In this document: positions 18,239-27,956 of the stretch, piece after piece | How the letters are laid out: each line of letters starts with the position of its first letter | Numbering within the stretch: the first letter of the stretch is position 1 | Origin: a delta proteobacterium MLS_D | GTDB lineage: Bacteria > Desulfobacterota > Syntrophia > Syntrophales > UBA2210 | Direction of reading: 5' to 3' | DNA length: 64,000 nucleotides | NCBI GenBank assembly: GCA_002030015.1 | Contig: LQBH01000010.1 | Coordinates: 1-64,000, forward strand | Notes under the pieces: generated by a model | What the model was told of the DNA's origin: nothing | Database searches by the model: none | What the model saw: the letters and a program-made list of their open reading frames with translations, nothing else | Position numbers and translations under genes: made by a program

Positions 18239-19341
18239 CCAGAGACGAGACCGTGCACGGCACCCTCGTTGTTGAGGGCGAGGTGATCAAAGATGTCGAC
18301 AGCTCAATTTTCCGTGGCTGCGGGGCGGTTGACCTGGAGGGCGAGATGCTCCTGCCAGGTCTTATCGAAATCCATACCGACAATCTCGAAAAAAACATTC
18401 AGCCGCGACCGGGAGTAATCTGGCCCTCCATTATGTCAGCGGCCATGGCTCATGATGCCCAGGTCGCTGGTGCCGGCATAACCACGGTGTTCGATGCCCT
18501 TGCCGTGGGCGGGTTGCGCCAGTCGAGTCTGCGCTCGCGTATCTTCAAGGATTCCATAGAAGCTCTCAGCAAAGGCAAAGAGCATGGTGTTTTCAAGGCG
18601 GATCACTTTCTCCATCTTCGCTGTGAAGTGGCTGACGAATCAATGGAGGAGATGCTTTTGCCCCAGAGTGCGAATCCGGCCATACGCCTTATTTCCATTA
18701 TGGACCACACTCCGGGGCAACGGCAATGGTCCAACTTGGAGAAATGGCGGCTCTATCACCGGGACAAGGGCTGGACTGAGAAGGAAGCCCTGTCGATGAT
18801 CAGGGAACTGCAAGCCATGCAGAAGATGTGTGCCGGAAAACACCGGCGACTTGCGGTCGCTCTGGCTCATGAGAAATACATTCCCCTCGCCAGCCACGAT
18901 GATACGACCGTCGAAGATGTTGCTACGGCGGTTGCTGAAGGAATTGCAATCGCCGAATTTCCAACCACTCTGGCAGCAGCGGAGAAGGCCAAAGAGTATC
19001 AAATGGCGACCATTATTGGCGCACCAAATGCTGTTCGCGGCGGTTCTCACTCCGGCAACATTTCGGCTCTGGAACTGGTTGAAAATGATCTTCTCGATGG
19101 CCTGTCTTCCGATTATGTGCCTTCAAGCCTGCTGCACGCCGCCTTCTATCTGGCAGAGCAACGCCAAAAGCCCTTGCCCCAGACGGTGGGGTTGGTCAGC
19201 TGCAATATTGCCGATATCGTGGGACTTGCCGACCGGGGTGAACTTGCTGCCGGAAAGCGGGCGGACATGCTCCAGGTAAGGATGTTTGACGGTCTGCCCG
19301 TCTTGAAAAAAGTGTGGAGGCAGGGACGACAGATTGGTTGA
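18205..19341 (+). CDS. phnM: PhnM-like amidohydrolase (ribosyl-phosphonate triphosphate diphosphatase family)
   Basis: LPGLIEIHTDNLEKNIQPRPGVIWP, SIMDHTPGQRQ, LASHDDTT, GAPNAVRGGSHSGN, LSSDYVPSSLLHAAF; closely follows canonical PhnM motifs. Confidence 0.9.
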   Translation: METIYTNATIITRDETVHGTLVVEGEVIKDVDSSIFRGCGAVDLEGEMLLPGLIEIHTDNLEKNIQPRPGVIWPSIMSAAMAHDAQVAGAGITTVFDALAVGGLRQSSLRSRIFKDSIEALSKGKEHGVFKADHFLHLRCEVADESMEEMLLPQSANPAIRLISIMDHTPGQRQWSNLEKWRLYHRDKGWTEKEALSMIRELQAMQKMCAGKHRRLAVALAHEKYIPLASHDDTTVEDVATAVAEGIAIAEFPTTLAAAEKAKEYQMATIIGAPNAVRGGSHSGNISALELVENDLLDGLSSDYVPSSLLHAAFYLAEQRQKPLPQTVGLVSCNIADIVGLADRGELAAGKRADMLQVRMFDGLPVLKKVWRQGRQIG

Positions 19342-19523
19342 CCGAGCAGGGCCATGGTACCATCCCGCCACATCAACTATTTCCAAACGTTTCTTTGGAG
19401 GTGTTGTTTGTATCTCAGCAGAAATAGATTTGTCATGGCAATCCTCGCTTTCTTACCACATCGGAAAGTTGAGATGTTTCCTGAGAGGGTCGGATCGGCT
19501 AATAGCATTGAATTGTTCAGAAA

Positions 19524-19775
19524 TTGAGCAAATGCAAAGAAGAGCTTACCAAAGAACACCTCTCAAAAGTGCAACAGAACCTCAGCGAGATGTGTCTTCA
19601 GAAGCTTTCCCATGAGGAGGGCGAGGTGCTGATGAAGGAGGGGAGGGAGATGGTCATTGCTTTTTCTGATTTCACCGGCCGGCTGTGTGAGCGGATCTGT
19701 TTCCGCTACTACCCGCCCCGGGAGATTGAGGAGTATCTCCAGGCCATTGCACCGCCGGATGGTGAGGCCAAATGA
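19524..19775 (+). CDS. Hypothetical protein, 83 aa
   Basis: ORF only. Confidence 0.35.
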   Translation: MSKCKEELTKEHLSKVQQNLSEMCLQKLSHEEGEVLMKEGREMVIAFSDFTGRLCERICFRYYPPREIEEYLQAIAPPDGEAK

Positions 19776-20423
19776 ACGGGGTGCGGCAAGCTTGAATGTC
19801 CTTTTGCATTGTGCTGCGCTGGTTCACCTGCAGCAAATGTGAGGCGAGACGAGGAACCGTTCTTGGTTGCTATTTTCCGTCTATGCCGAAATGACTCGCT
19901 CGGGTCGCTGTCGCCCCTATTACCACTAACCAACAGATCGTATTGAAATCGAGAAGGTCAGTTTTCTTGCCGTAACGAATGGGCGTCCCACTGAATACTC
20001 GACATTGGTTTAACAGCTGACAGAATAGCAGGACTTAGGATAATATATGGCTATGGGAAAAGTTGACGCCGAGAGTGAGAAGCAAGAACCGCTTGGTAAT
20101 AGTAACCCCCTGGTGTCCGCATGCACGAGCTTGCTGGCTCTACACTGGTTCACAGGTGGTTTTGCTGGTATTGGCCTTGTCAGACGGCCTGCAGTAGGGA
20201 TTTCGCCATCCAGTCGCCGTGTCACTCACGAGGGTACTGATGTACTGGCCCTGCAACAGCGATGGTGGGCGCTTTCCAACAGTTTCGAGGACTTCGTCAA
20301 GTTATACTGATGACTGTCCTTTTGATGTGCCGTACTGCTTTTTGTAACGGGTAGGCCTGCGGGTAAAAAATATTTTTAATAAAGAATAAAACCTTTTATT
20401 ACAGTAGGTTGTTAGTTAAATTA

Positions 20424-20443
20424 GATTCCGACCTCCGGCACCA
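20424..20443 (+). other. Isolated tRNA 3' end (candidate attachment-site remnant; probably tRNA-Leu)
   Basis: GATTCCGACCTCCGGCACCA: part of T loop, T-stem 3' side CCGAC, acceptor CTCCGGC, ACCA. The preceding sequence does not complete a T stem or tRNA body. Confidence 0.7.
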
Positions 20444-20453
20444 TTTTAAAATC

Positions 20454-20488
20454 AAGGGGTTGTGGCTTTATGCGCTGCAACCCTTTTT
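20454..20488 (+). terminator. Rho-independent terminator directly after the tRNA 3' fragment
   Basis: AAGGGGTTG ... CAACCCTTTTT hairpin with T tract. Confidence 0.75.
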
Positions 20489-20593
20489 CTTTCAAACAAC
20501 TAACCCGGGGACACTGTCAATTATTTACGAGTCTCCCCGGGAAATTTATGGTATTTTGCCAACTTTGCTGTTTGAGACGTGAAAGGACGAGTC

Positions 20594-21007
20594 ATGAAAA
20601 AATTGTTGACAGGAATCGTGATATTCTTCGTGCTCACGGGGATTGTCCACGCCGGAGATGGACCGGCCGTGGTTTCGCAGGAACTCGCGAAAGTAACGAC
20701 CAGCTGGAATGGCGCGGAACTTCCGGCATACCCGGCGGGCACACCGGAAATTACTATTCTAAGAATTGAGATTCCCGCCGGGACGGTACTGCCCAGACAC
20801 AAGCATCCTGTAATAAACGCGGGGGTTCTTCTGCAGGGAGAACTGACCGTGGTCACGGACGAGGGAGACCGGCTGCACCTGAAAGCCGGCGAGTCCATCG
20901 TTGAAGTGGTTGACACCTGGCACTACGGCATGAACGAGGGCGCCGACACGGCGGTCATCATTGTGTTCTACGCCGGTGTCGCGGGCGTGCCCGTAACGGT
21001 GCGTTGA
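20594..21007 (+). CDS. Exported cupin-domain protein
   Basis: Signal peptide; IEIPAGTVLPRHKHP and LHLKAGESIVEVVDTWHYG cupin motifs. Confidence 0.8.
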   Translation: MKKLLTGIVIFFVLTGIVHAGDGPAVVSQELAKVTTSWNGAELPAYPAGTPEITILRIEIPAGTVLPRHKHPVINAGVLLQGELTVVTDEGDRLHLKAGESIVEVVDTWHYGMNEGADTAVIIVFYAGVAGVPVTVR

Positions 21008-21216
21008 CCACAGCCTGACTTGAAATTTATTCATCGGAAAACAATATTTTTCTTTGTAACCATTTGCTACAATCTGCTCGGACTTGCTCATCGGCATTGA
21101 ACCATGACACTGGAAAACCGGCGGCGGCATGCGGCAGATTTCTTTTTCCCGTCGATGATGATGGTTTTTCCGCCCGGTTGACGACCGGATCTGATTTCCG
21201 TGAAGGAGCATGTGTA

Positions 21217-21648
21217 ATGTCTGCAGAATCTATGTCGGGTCTTGAAATGATGAAGGCGATGGTCGAGGGGAAAATCCCTCCCGCTTCGATAGCCGAAACC
21301 ATACCGATGAGGGGCATCAAGGCGGAATATGGCCTGGTGGTTTTCGAGGCGACGGCTGATGATCGACACATAAATCCTCTTGGTGGTGTTCATGGAGGTT
21401 TCGCGGCGACGGTCATGGACTCGGTGACGGGTTGCGCCGTTCATACTGTTCTCGAACCGGGGGTCGGATACGGCACAATCGATCTCAATGTAAAATTCCT
21501 CAAGGCCGTTCCAAAAAACAAGACGCTCAGGGCCGAGGGCAAAGTAATCAATTTTTCAAAATTTCTGGGCATTTCAGAAGGCGTGTTGAGCGATGAAAAC
21601 GGCACGATTTACGCTCATGCCACGGCAACGTGCATGATCTTCCGTTGA
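21217..21648 (+). CDS. PaaI-family hotdog thioesterase
   Basis: INPLGGVHGGFAATVMDSVTGCAV. Confidence 0.85.
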   Translation: MSAESMSGLEMMKAMVEGKIPPASIAETIPMRGIKAEYGLVVFEATADDRHINPLGGVHGGFAATVMDSVTGCAVHTVLEPGVGYGTIDLNVKFLKAVPKNKTLRAEGKVINFSKFLGISEGVLSDENGTIYAHATATCMIFR

Positions 21649-21726
21649 ATCCCCGATTAGCAACGACGTTAACGGCGACGAAAATGCCGTTCCGCCGTAT
21701 GCCGATTATTATACGGGAACAATAAA

Positions 21727-22224
21727 ATGCTGAAAAACGGCATAGAGGTTATCAATAAAAACGGCCTGCATTATATTGTCGGAGAAGGCGGCACGCCCGT
21801 CACATTCAAGCCGTGGCTCGGAGACACCTTTTCGTTTCTCTATGACTTTATAATGGAAAAATCCGTCTTCCCCGGGAAATTTGGCGGCGACATCATTCTC
21901 GGCACGGGGACCCCCACTGTCACGCAGGAAGATTTCGTTCTCCATCCGCGGCTGAAGCGGCATTATCCCCGCCGTATCACCATTTATCATTCAGACGGAG
22001 ACAGCGAGGTCGCTTTGACGATCACCCTCAGAAACCTTGCCGAGGAAGTGGATCTCCTCGAGGACTCGGGCATGAATCCTTTCTCGCAATGGATAACGAG
22101 AACATTTGTCGCGCGGCCCTCCTATTTCCGCGTCAGTGCCGATTTTGAGGGATTCGTGCGCCGGGGCAACGTAAAAGACCGCCTCTCCGGCGAATGCCTT
22201 TACGAAGTCATGATTTTCGAATAA
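21727..22224 (+). CDS. Hypothetical protein, 165 aa
   Basis: ORF embedded in an acyl-CoA gene cluster; family not recognised. Confidence 0.65.
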   Translation: MLKNGIEVINKNGLHYIVGEGGTPVTFKPWLGDTFSFLYDFIMEKSVFPGKFGGDIILGTGTPTVTQEDFVLHPRLKRHYPRRITIYHSDGDSEVALTITLRNLAEEVDLLEDSGMNPFSQWITRTFVARPSYFRVSADFEGFVRRGNVKDRLSGECLYEVMIFE

Positions 22225-22243
22225 CATATTAAAGGAGAGACAG

Positions 22244-22702
22244 GTGCCATCCGAGAAAACCGGGACAGGGCCGCATTATTTTCGCATGGAAGACTGGATT
22301 TCATGCGCCCCCTTTGAAAAGCTGCTGAACATCACCATAGAAGAAGCATCCGACGGCCGGGCGACACTGACCATGCCCTTTCTCGTCGACTACGCCCAGG
22401 GGGCCGGGCTGATGCACGGCGGCGCCCTCGTCAGTCTGGCGGATACCGCCGTGGTAATGGCAATCAAAAGCCTGTTGCCGCCGGAAACGCATTTCGCGAC
22501 CATCGCTCTCGAAGCGAAATACCTTCGCGCGGTGAAACAGGGTATCATCACGGCGCGGGCGAAAATGACGGAAAGAAAGGATCGAACGTTCAAGGGAGAG
22601 GCCGTCCTCTTCGATGAAGAAAACCGTCCGGTGATGGAATTCACGTCAACTTTTAAAATCGCCAGGGACGCCGGGATTAAAAATGTGACCTTCGGCACGT
22701 GA
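22244..22702 (+). CDS. PaaI-family hotdog thioesterase
   Basis: GAGLMHGGALVSLADTAVVMAI; the upstream start would be GTG. Confidence 0.85.
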   Translation: MPSEKTGTGPHYFRMEDWISCAPFEKLLNITIEEASDGRATLTMPFLVDYAQGAGLMHGGALVSLADTAVVMAIKSLLPPETHFATIALEAKYLRAVKQGIITARAKMTERKDRTFKGEAVLFDEENRPVMEFTSTFKIARDAGIKNVTFGT

Positions 22703-22837
22703 TATACGGAATTATCAAACGCGGAACGACGGGAACTTCACGTTGCCGGAAATCACCTCACGGCCGCGGCTGATGCCTGTTCATCCGCCGCAGGCACTAT
22801 AATAATAAAAATTACATTCCGGAAAGGGGGAAACATT

Positions 22838-23248
22838 ATGCAGGTTCGCTCGATCGATCACATAAGCTACGCCGTGACGGATATCGAAGCGACTGTCGAG
22901 GCCTGGTCGCGGCTCTATGGTATGGGACCGTGGACGTACCAGGAAAACGGCGGCACGGACGCGAAAGGTCGCCCCTGGAAAATCAGAATGGCCTTCACCA
23001 GCGTGGGAACCACGGAAGTCGAGCTGGTACAGTGCCTTGAAGGCAGGATTTTCCAGTCAAAATTTATCGACAAGTGGGGTGAAGGTCTTCATCATATCGG
23101 CTTCTTCGTGGATGACGTGGACGCCGAAGTGGAACGACTGGTCGCTGACGGGGCCGGTCTTATCATCCACGATCCGGGCAGGTTCGCCTATCTCGACGCG
23201 GGCGGTCCCGGCGGCGCGATCTTTGAATTAATGAAGAAGCGCTCCTGA
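22838..23248 (+). CDS. VOC-family protein, methylmalonyl-CoA epimerase-like
   Basis: IDHISYAVTDIEATVEAWSRLYGMGPW, GLHHIGFFVDDVDAEVERL. Confidence 0.8.
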   Translation: MQVRSIDHISYAVTDIEATVEAWSRLYGMGPWTYQENGGTDAKGRPWKIRMAFTSVGTTEVELVQCLEGRIFQSKFIDKWGEGLHHIGFFVDDVDAEVERLVADGAGLIIHDPGRFAYLDAGGPGGAIFELMKKRS

Positions 23249-23350
23249 GCGAAAGTCACCGACCGGCGGATGTCGCTCCCGCCTCGCCTGCGGCGTCGGG
23301 CCGGTTGGCTTTCCCTGCTGCAACTGGCGCATCGAAAAGGAGGGATCCCA

Positions 23351-24523
23351 ATGTACAATTTCGAATTGTCGGAAGAAAGAAAACAATACCAGGAACTGGC
23401 GAAACGGTTCGCCGAAAACGAGGTCAGGCCCCTGAACGGCAAGTTCGACGATGACTGGGAAACACACCGGTACATGTCGGAGGTGCTGGAAAAAGCCGCC
23501 GCGCTCGGGTTCATGGGTCTTCCCGTAGATCCGAAATACGGAGGGTCGGGGGCCGACGGCATGACAGTCATGGCGGTTCTCGAGGAACTCGCCGCGGTGA
23601 ACGGCGGCGTCGCCTGCGTCATCGGCGACACGTGGTTCGCCCAGACGCCCATCGTCATCGCCGCGAACGACGAGCAGCGAGAACGGTTCCTGCGTCCCCT
23701 CAGCTCACGGGAGACGCCCAATCTCGGTTGTATCTGCATGACGGAACCCGCGTCGGGTGCCGACATTGAGGATCCGAGGATGAAACTGAAAACGGTCAGG
23801 ACCGTCGTCCGGGAAGACAACGACGAATATGTCATCAACGGCGTCAAGATCTGGCCGAGCAATGCCGGCATTGCCTCGCACTACGTGGTTGTCGCGACCA
23901 CGAACCCCGAAAAGGAAGAGGAAGGTTCGTGCATTCTCGTCGTCGAGGCAGGAACGCCGGGACTTTCCTTCGGAAAAATCGAGCGCAAGATGGGTATGCC
24001 GGAAGATCAGAACCGCGAGGTGATCTTCGACAATGTGCGCGTGCCGAAAGCCAACCTCCTGGGGAAAATCGGCGACGGCCATCGCATCCTGCAGACAACC
24101 GTGACTTACAACCGCCTGGGAGCGGGCATGATCTCCGTCGGCATCGCCCGCGGCGCCTTTGAATACGCGCTCGAATACTGCAAATCCAGGGTGGTCGGAG
24201 GAAAACCGCTTGTGGCGCACAGCCTTGTCTCGGCCATGTTCGCCGACATGGCAATGGAAATAGACGCGGCGCGGCTCATGGTATACCGGGCATCCTGGGC
24301 ACTCAAGAAACGCCATCCGCGAAGGGCGGTCTACTCGGACATGGCGAAAGTGTATGGCACGAACGCCGCCATGCGGGTGACGACGGACTGCGTGCAGGTC
24401 ATGGGGTCCTACGGTTATTCGCGGGAATATCCCGTCGAGAAATACATGCGTGACGCGAAGATAGTCCAGATTTATCTCGGACCGAACGAAATGGTGAGGC
24501 AGGTTATAGGAGAAAATCTCTGA
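23351..24523 (+). CDS. Acyl-CoA dehydrogenase
   Basis: CMTEPASGADIEDP, INGVKIWPSNAGIA, QVMGSYGYSREYPVEKYMRDAKIVQIYLGPNEMVRQVI. Confidence 0.93.
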   Translation: MYNFELSEERKQYQELAKRFAENEVRPLNGKFDDDWETHRYMSEVLEKAAALGFMGLPVDPKYGGSGADGMTVMAVLEELAAVNGGVACVIGDTWFAQTPIVIAANDEQRERFLRPLSSRETPNLGCICMTEPASGADIEDPRMKLKTVRTVVREDNDEYVINGVKIWPSNAGIASHYVVVATTNPEKEEEGSCILVVEAGTPGLSFGKIERKMGMPEDQNREVIFDNVRVPKANLLGKIGDGHRILQTTVTYNRLGAGMISVGIARGAFEYALEYCKSRVVGGKPLVAHSLVSAMFADMAMEIDAARLMVYRASWALKKRHPRRAVYSDMAKVYGTNAAMRVTTDCVQVMGSYGYSREYPVEKYMRDAKIVQIYLGPNEMVRQVIGENL

Positions 24524-24706
24524 CGGATAGAGGGAAGAACCTTCATTCACCATGCGGAGCGTTTGCACTCGAACATTTCCGTGTTTTCCGAATGCTGCGC
24601 GTGGTTACCCTCTTTCGGAAGGTCCTCGCCCTGCCGTGCCTATTCTTCGCAGCGGCGGGGACTATTCTATACCGCGGCTGAATGTCTTCTTATTGCCTGA
24701 ACCGGT

Positions 24707-25108
24707 TCAGGCTTCGCCGGGCTGCCGGCGCAGGTCGATGAGATCATGCACCTTGCTGTCCAGGTCCTGAAGGCGGAATGGTTTGAGGATGTAATCGTCG
24801 GCGCCCGACAACATCGCGGTCCTTATAACGGACTCGTCGATGACGGCGGTTATTATAACGACTATTGTTTGTGGAACTTTATTTTTTATTTCCTTTAACA
24901 CGTCAATACCCCCGCGGCCGGGCATGATTATATCGAGAAGCACCGCGTGAGGGTGAAAAGAGTTGAATTTCTCGAGCGCCTCGTCGCCGGTTTTTGCGGT
25001 GCAGGTCTCGTAGCCGTACAACTCGAAATATTCCTGCAGGATTCTCAGGATTTCCGGCTCATCGTCAACGAGAAGGATTTTCTCCCGTCTTTTTTCCACG
25101 CCCGTCAT
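24707..25108 (-). CDS. Response regulator (receiver domain only)
   Basis: KILLVDDEPEIL, AVLLDIIMPGRGG, YILKPFRLQ. Confidence 0.9.
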   Translation of the reverse strand: MTGVEKRREKILLVDDEPEILRILQEYFELYGYETCTAKTGDEALEKFNSFHPHAVLLDIIMPGRGGIDVLKEIKNKVPQTIVVIITAVIDESVIRTAMLSGADDYILKPFRLQDLDSKVHDLIDLRRQPGEA

Positions 25109-25115
25109 CTCCGTT

Positions 25116-27956
25116 TTATCCTTCCGCCCTTTTTTCGACCGGCAGATTTACGAAAAACGACGCTCCGCCCCGTTCGTTGTTTTCGGCCCGTATTGTACCG
25201 CCATGACGCTGAATGATTTCATGTGTTATGAACAGGCCGACTCCCGTCCCTTTTCCCTGCTCCCTGGTAGTATAGAACGGCTCGAATATTCGCTGAAGAT
25301 CCTTGTTCCTGATGCCCGTACCGTTGTCGGCGATCGTGATTCTTACGGCTGGGGCATCGTCCGACTCGACTGTATCCGTTTTAATGGTAAGAATTTTGTG
25401 TTCTTTCCCTTCCATGGCCGCCAGCGCATTCGAAACGATGTTGATGATCACCTGCTCTATTTTTTGTCGGTTTACCGGTATGACAGGCAGCTTTTCGCCG
25501 AGATTGATTTCCGTCGTCACATCTTCTATCTGAAATTGCGACGAGTACATCCTGAGCACCTGTCCAATAATGTCATTGATGTCGTCGGGCACCATTTCCT
25601 CGTCGGGCATACGGGTTAACTGCCTGAGATCGTTGGTGATGGAAACGATTCGCTCCACCTGCTTCGCGCAGACGTCAAGTTCTTCCCGTGCCGCTTCCGG
25701 CATGTCGTGCATGGTATGCAGGAGTTGCAGTTCCAGTGAAATAATACCGACGGGGTTCAGAATCTCATGGGCCACGCCCGCCGATATTCGGCCCAGGGAC
25801 ACCATCTTCTCCGATTGCTGAAGCTGCCGCTCCAGATTCCTTCGTTCCGTCTCGTCACGTATCGTCTCGACGGCTCCTATAACGTTGCCCGCGGCGTCAT
25901 GAAGCGTCGCGGCCGCCGCGGTTAAATACAGATCACCGCTTTGCCCGGCCGGTTTCATGGCCTCCGTGTAGAGAACATTACCGAAGCTCATGATACGGCT
26001 GTGGCCTGTTTGATCTTTCAGCTCCGGATGAAGCGCGACATCGATCAGCATGGGGCGGCGGTCATCGTACAGGGCGACGGCGTACTCGTGATCGCCGCGG
26101 CCCAGAATGTCATCGGCGGCAACCCCGGTAAGATCCTCCATGGCCTTGTTCCACTCGAGCACCCTGCCTTCATTGTCGATAACCACCGTGGCCTCGGGAA
26201 GAAACTCGATGATGCTTCTCAGGGTGGCCTGGGAACGGGAGAGCTGCCGGAGCGTTTGTTCTCGTTCCATTTCAACCCGTTTTCGGTCTGTGATGTCTCG
26301 ACTGGTACCGGAAAATCCGACCACCGCACCGGTATCGTCCTTAATCACCCTCGCGCTTATTTCCAGCCATTTCGTGCCGCCGTTCTTATGAAAATGCTCG
26401 GCCTCGACGGTCACGCGGTCGTCTTCGCATTCACCCCGCACAAGTTTTGCAAAGGCCGCGGTTACATCCTTACGGCTTTCCGGCGGAAAGCTGTCTTTCA
26501 TCGTTTTGGTCGTTGCTTCTTTGACGGTAAATCCCAGTAATCGTTCAACAGAAGGAGACACAAACGTGTAGGCCATGGAATCGAGATCAAAAATCCAGAC
26601 GATATCATTGGCGTTCTCGACGACCATCCGGTAGTGCATTTCGCTTCGGCGGAGTTCCTCAACCGCCTTTTCCCGTTCGGTCTCCGCGCGCCTGGATTGC
26701 GTAATATCCATGTTGAATCCATGCCAGAGAATGCTTCCGTCATCCAACCTCTCCGGCGTCGACCGGCCCAGAAGCCACCTGACCGGACGGTCGGACACCT
26801 TCACCCGGTATTCGCAGTGCCACGCGGTCATGTTTCGCGCCGATGATTCTATAGAGTTTATGAATTCTTCCAGGTCCAGAGGCAGAATTACCTCGATAAT
26901 GGGCGAAAAATCACTGACCACGTCTTCGGGCGCGCAACCGTAAAAATCCCTGATCACATCCGTGGCGAAGGGAATCCTGTAGGTTCCATCAGGTTCTCTA
27001 AGGAACTGGTATATCAGTCCGGGAACAGTAGACGCCAGCTTTTCAAACCGCCTGTCCCGCTCCCTGACGGCTTCCTCAAACCGTTTTCGCTCGGCAATGT
27101 CACGAATGATCATGCTTGTTTTCTGCAGGCCGTTCTCATCCGTGAATAGTGCCGACGTGACTTCCGCGGGAAATTTTTCGCCGTTCGCGCGCAGCATGGG
27201 GATCTCGGCTTGCGACCGCTCTTTACGTTCTCGCTCGATCAATGCGCTTTGCACCCGAGGATCCGTTACATCGACCACACCGCTTCGCCCCACGTGCCTT
27301 ATCTCTTCGAGAGAACGGCCGAACATCTCGCACGCCGCCGGGTTGGCGTCAAGAATGCCGCCGTCAGGTGTGGTCAAAAGAATCGCGTCTGTCGAATACG
27401 TAAATATTGAATGATACTTCTGTTCACTGGCCCTGAGAATGTCTTCGGTCCGCTTCCGTTCCGTGATGTCCCGCGATACGCCGTGAATCGCCATGAGCCT
27501 GCCGCTGTCGTCCCGGATGCCCCCTACCACGTTCTCAAACCATCGCGTGGAACCGTCCTTATGATAGTACTCCACCTCGATGGTCAGCGTTCTATCGGAA
27601 TCGGCGCCGCCTTTCTCTTCCAGTTCCAGCTCCCGGGCCAGCACCTCCCTGATACGGGCGAGCGATGAAGGTGTTACCTGTTCGCTGACATCCTGGACCT
27701 TGCGTTCCTCGGGAGTGAACCCCAGCAATTTTTCAACGGAAGGACTGACGTAGGTGGTTCGTAAATCGAGGTCCTGGGTCCAGATAATATCGTTCATCCT
27801 GTCAGCAAGGAGACGATAACGGGCCTCGTTTTCCCGCAAGGCCCTGATCTCGGCATCGTGGCAGGACGAAGAGGCTTCTCTTTTCCGCACTCCGATGCGT
27901 TCCGGTTTACCGCGTTTATTTTCGGATTTTTTGTCCTTCGAATTCGATCGGCTCAC
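25116..27956 (-). CDS. Multi-PAS sensor histidine kinase
   Basis: Repeated PAS/PAC units; GVAHEILNPVGIISLELQLL H box; NIVSNALAAMEG, DNGTGI, GTGVGLFI. Confidence 0.92.
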   Translation of the reverse strand: MSRSNSKDKKSENKRGKPERIGVRKREASSSCHDAEIRALRENEARYRLLADRMNDIIWTQDLDLRTTYVSPSVEKLLGFTPEERKVQDVSEQVTPSSLARIREVLARELELEEKGGADSDRTLTIEVEYYHKDGSTRWFENVVGGIRDDSGRLMAIHGVSRDITERKRTEDILRASEQKYHSIFTYSTDAILLTTPDGGILDANPAACEMFGRSLEEIRHVGRSGVVDVTDPRVQSALIERERKERSQAEIPMLRANGEKFPAEVTSALFTDENGLQKTSMIIRDIAERKRFEEAVRERDRRFEKLASTVPGLIYQFLREPDGTYRIPFATDVIRDFYGCAPEDVVSDFSPIIEVILPLDLEEFINSIESSARNMTAWHCEYRVKVSDRPVRWLLGRSTPERLDDGSILWHGFNMDITQSRRAETEREKAVEELRRSEMHYRMVVENANDIVWIFDLDSMAYTFVSPSVERLLGFTVKEATTKTMKDSFPPESRKDVTAAFAKLVRGECEDDRVTVEAEHFHKNGGTKWLEISARVIKDDTGAVVGFSGTSRDITDRKRVEMEREQTLRQLSRSQATLRSIIEFLPEATVVIDNEGRVLEWNKAMEDLTGVAADDILGRGDHEYAVALYDDRRPMLIDVALHPELKDQTGHSRIMSFGNVLYTEAMKPAGQSGDLYLTAAAATLHDAAGNVIGAVETIRDETERRNLERQLQQSEKMVSLGRISAGVAHEILNPVGIISLELQLLHTMHDMPEAAREELDVCAKQVERIVSITNDLRQLTRMPDEEMVPDDINDIIGQVLRMYSSQFQIEDVTTEINLGEKLPVIPVNRQKIEQVIINIVSNALAAMEGKEHKILTIKTDTVESDDAPAVRITIADNGTGIRNKDLQRIFEPFYTTREQGKGTGVGLFITHEIIQRHGGTIRAENNERGGASFFVNLPVEKRAEG

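Larger units (their letters stand above)
1..20443. mobile_element. Putative genomic island, right part only; left end lies outside the window
   Basis: Right edge marked by an isolated 20-nt tRNA 3' end plus terminator; gene remnants, poorly coding stretches and a composition shift to the left. No integrase seen in the window. Confidence 0.45.

Noticed and set aside
20047-20310. 87-aa ORF next to the island boundary
   Set aside because: No recognisable domain, no clear coding signal; left out of the feature list.
20400-20443. Possible complete tRNA or tmRNA gene
   Set aside because: Only the last 20 nt match a tRNA 3' end; upstream sequence cannot form T, anticodon or D arms.
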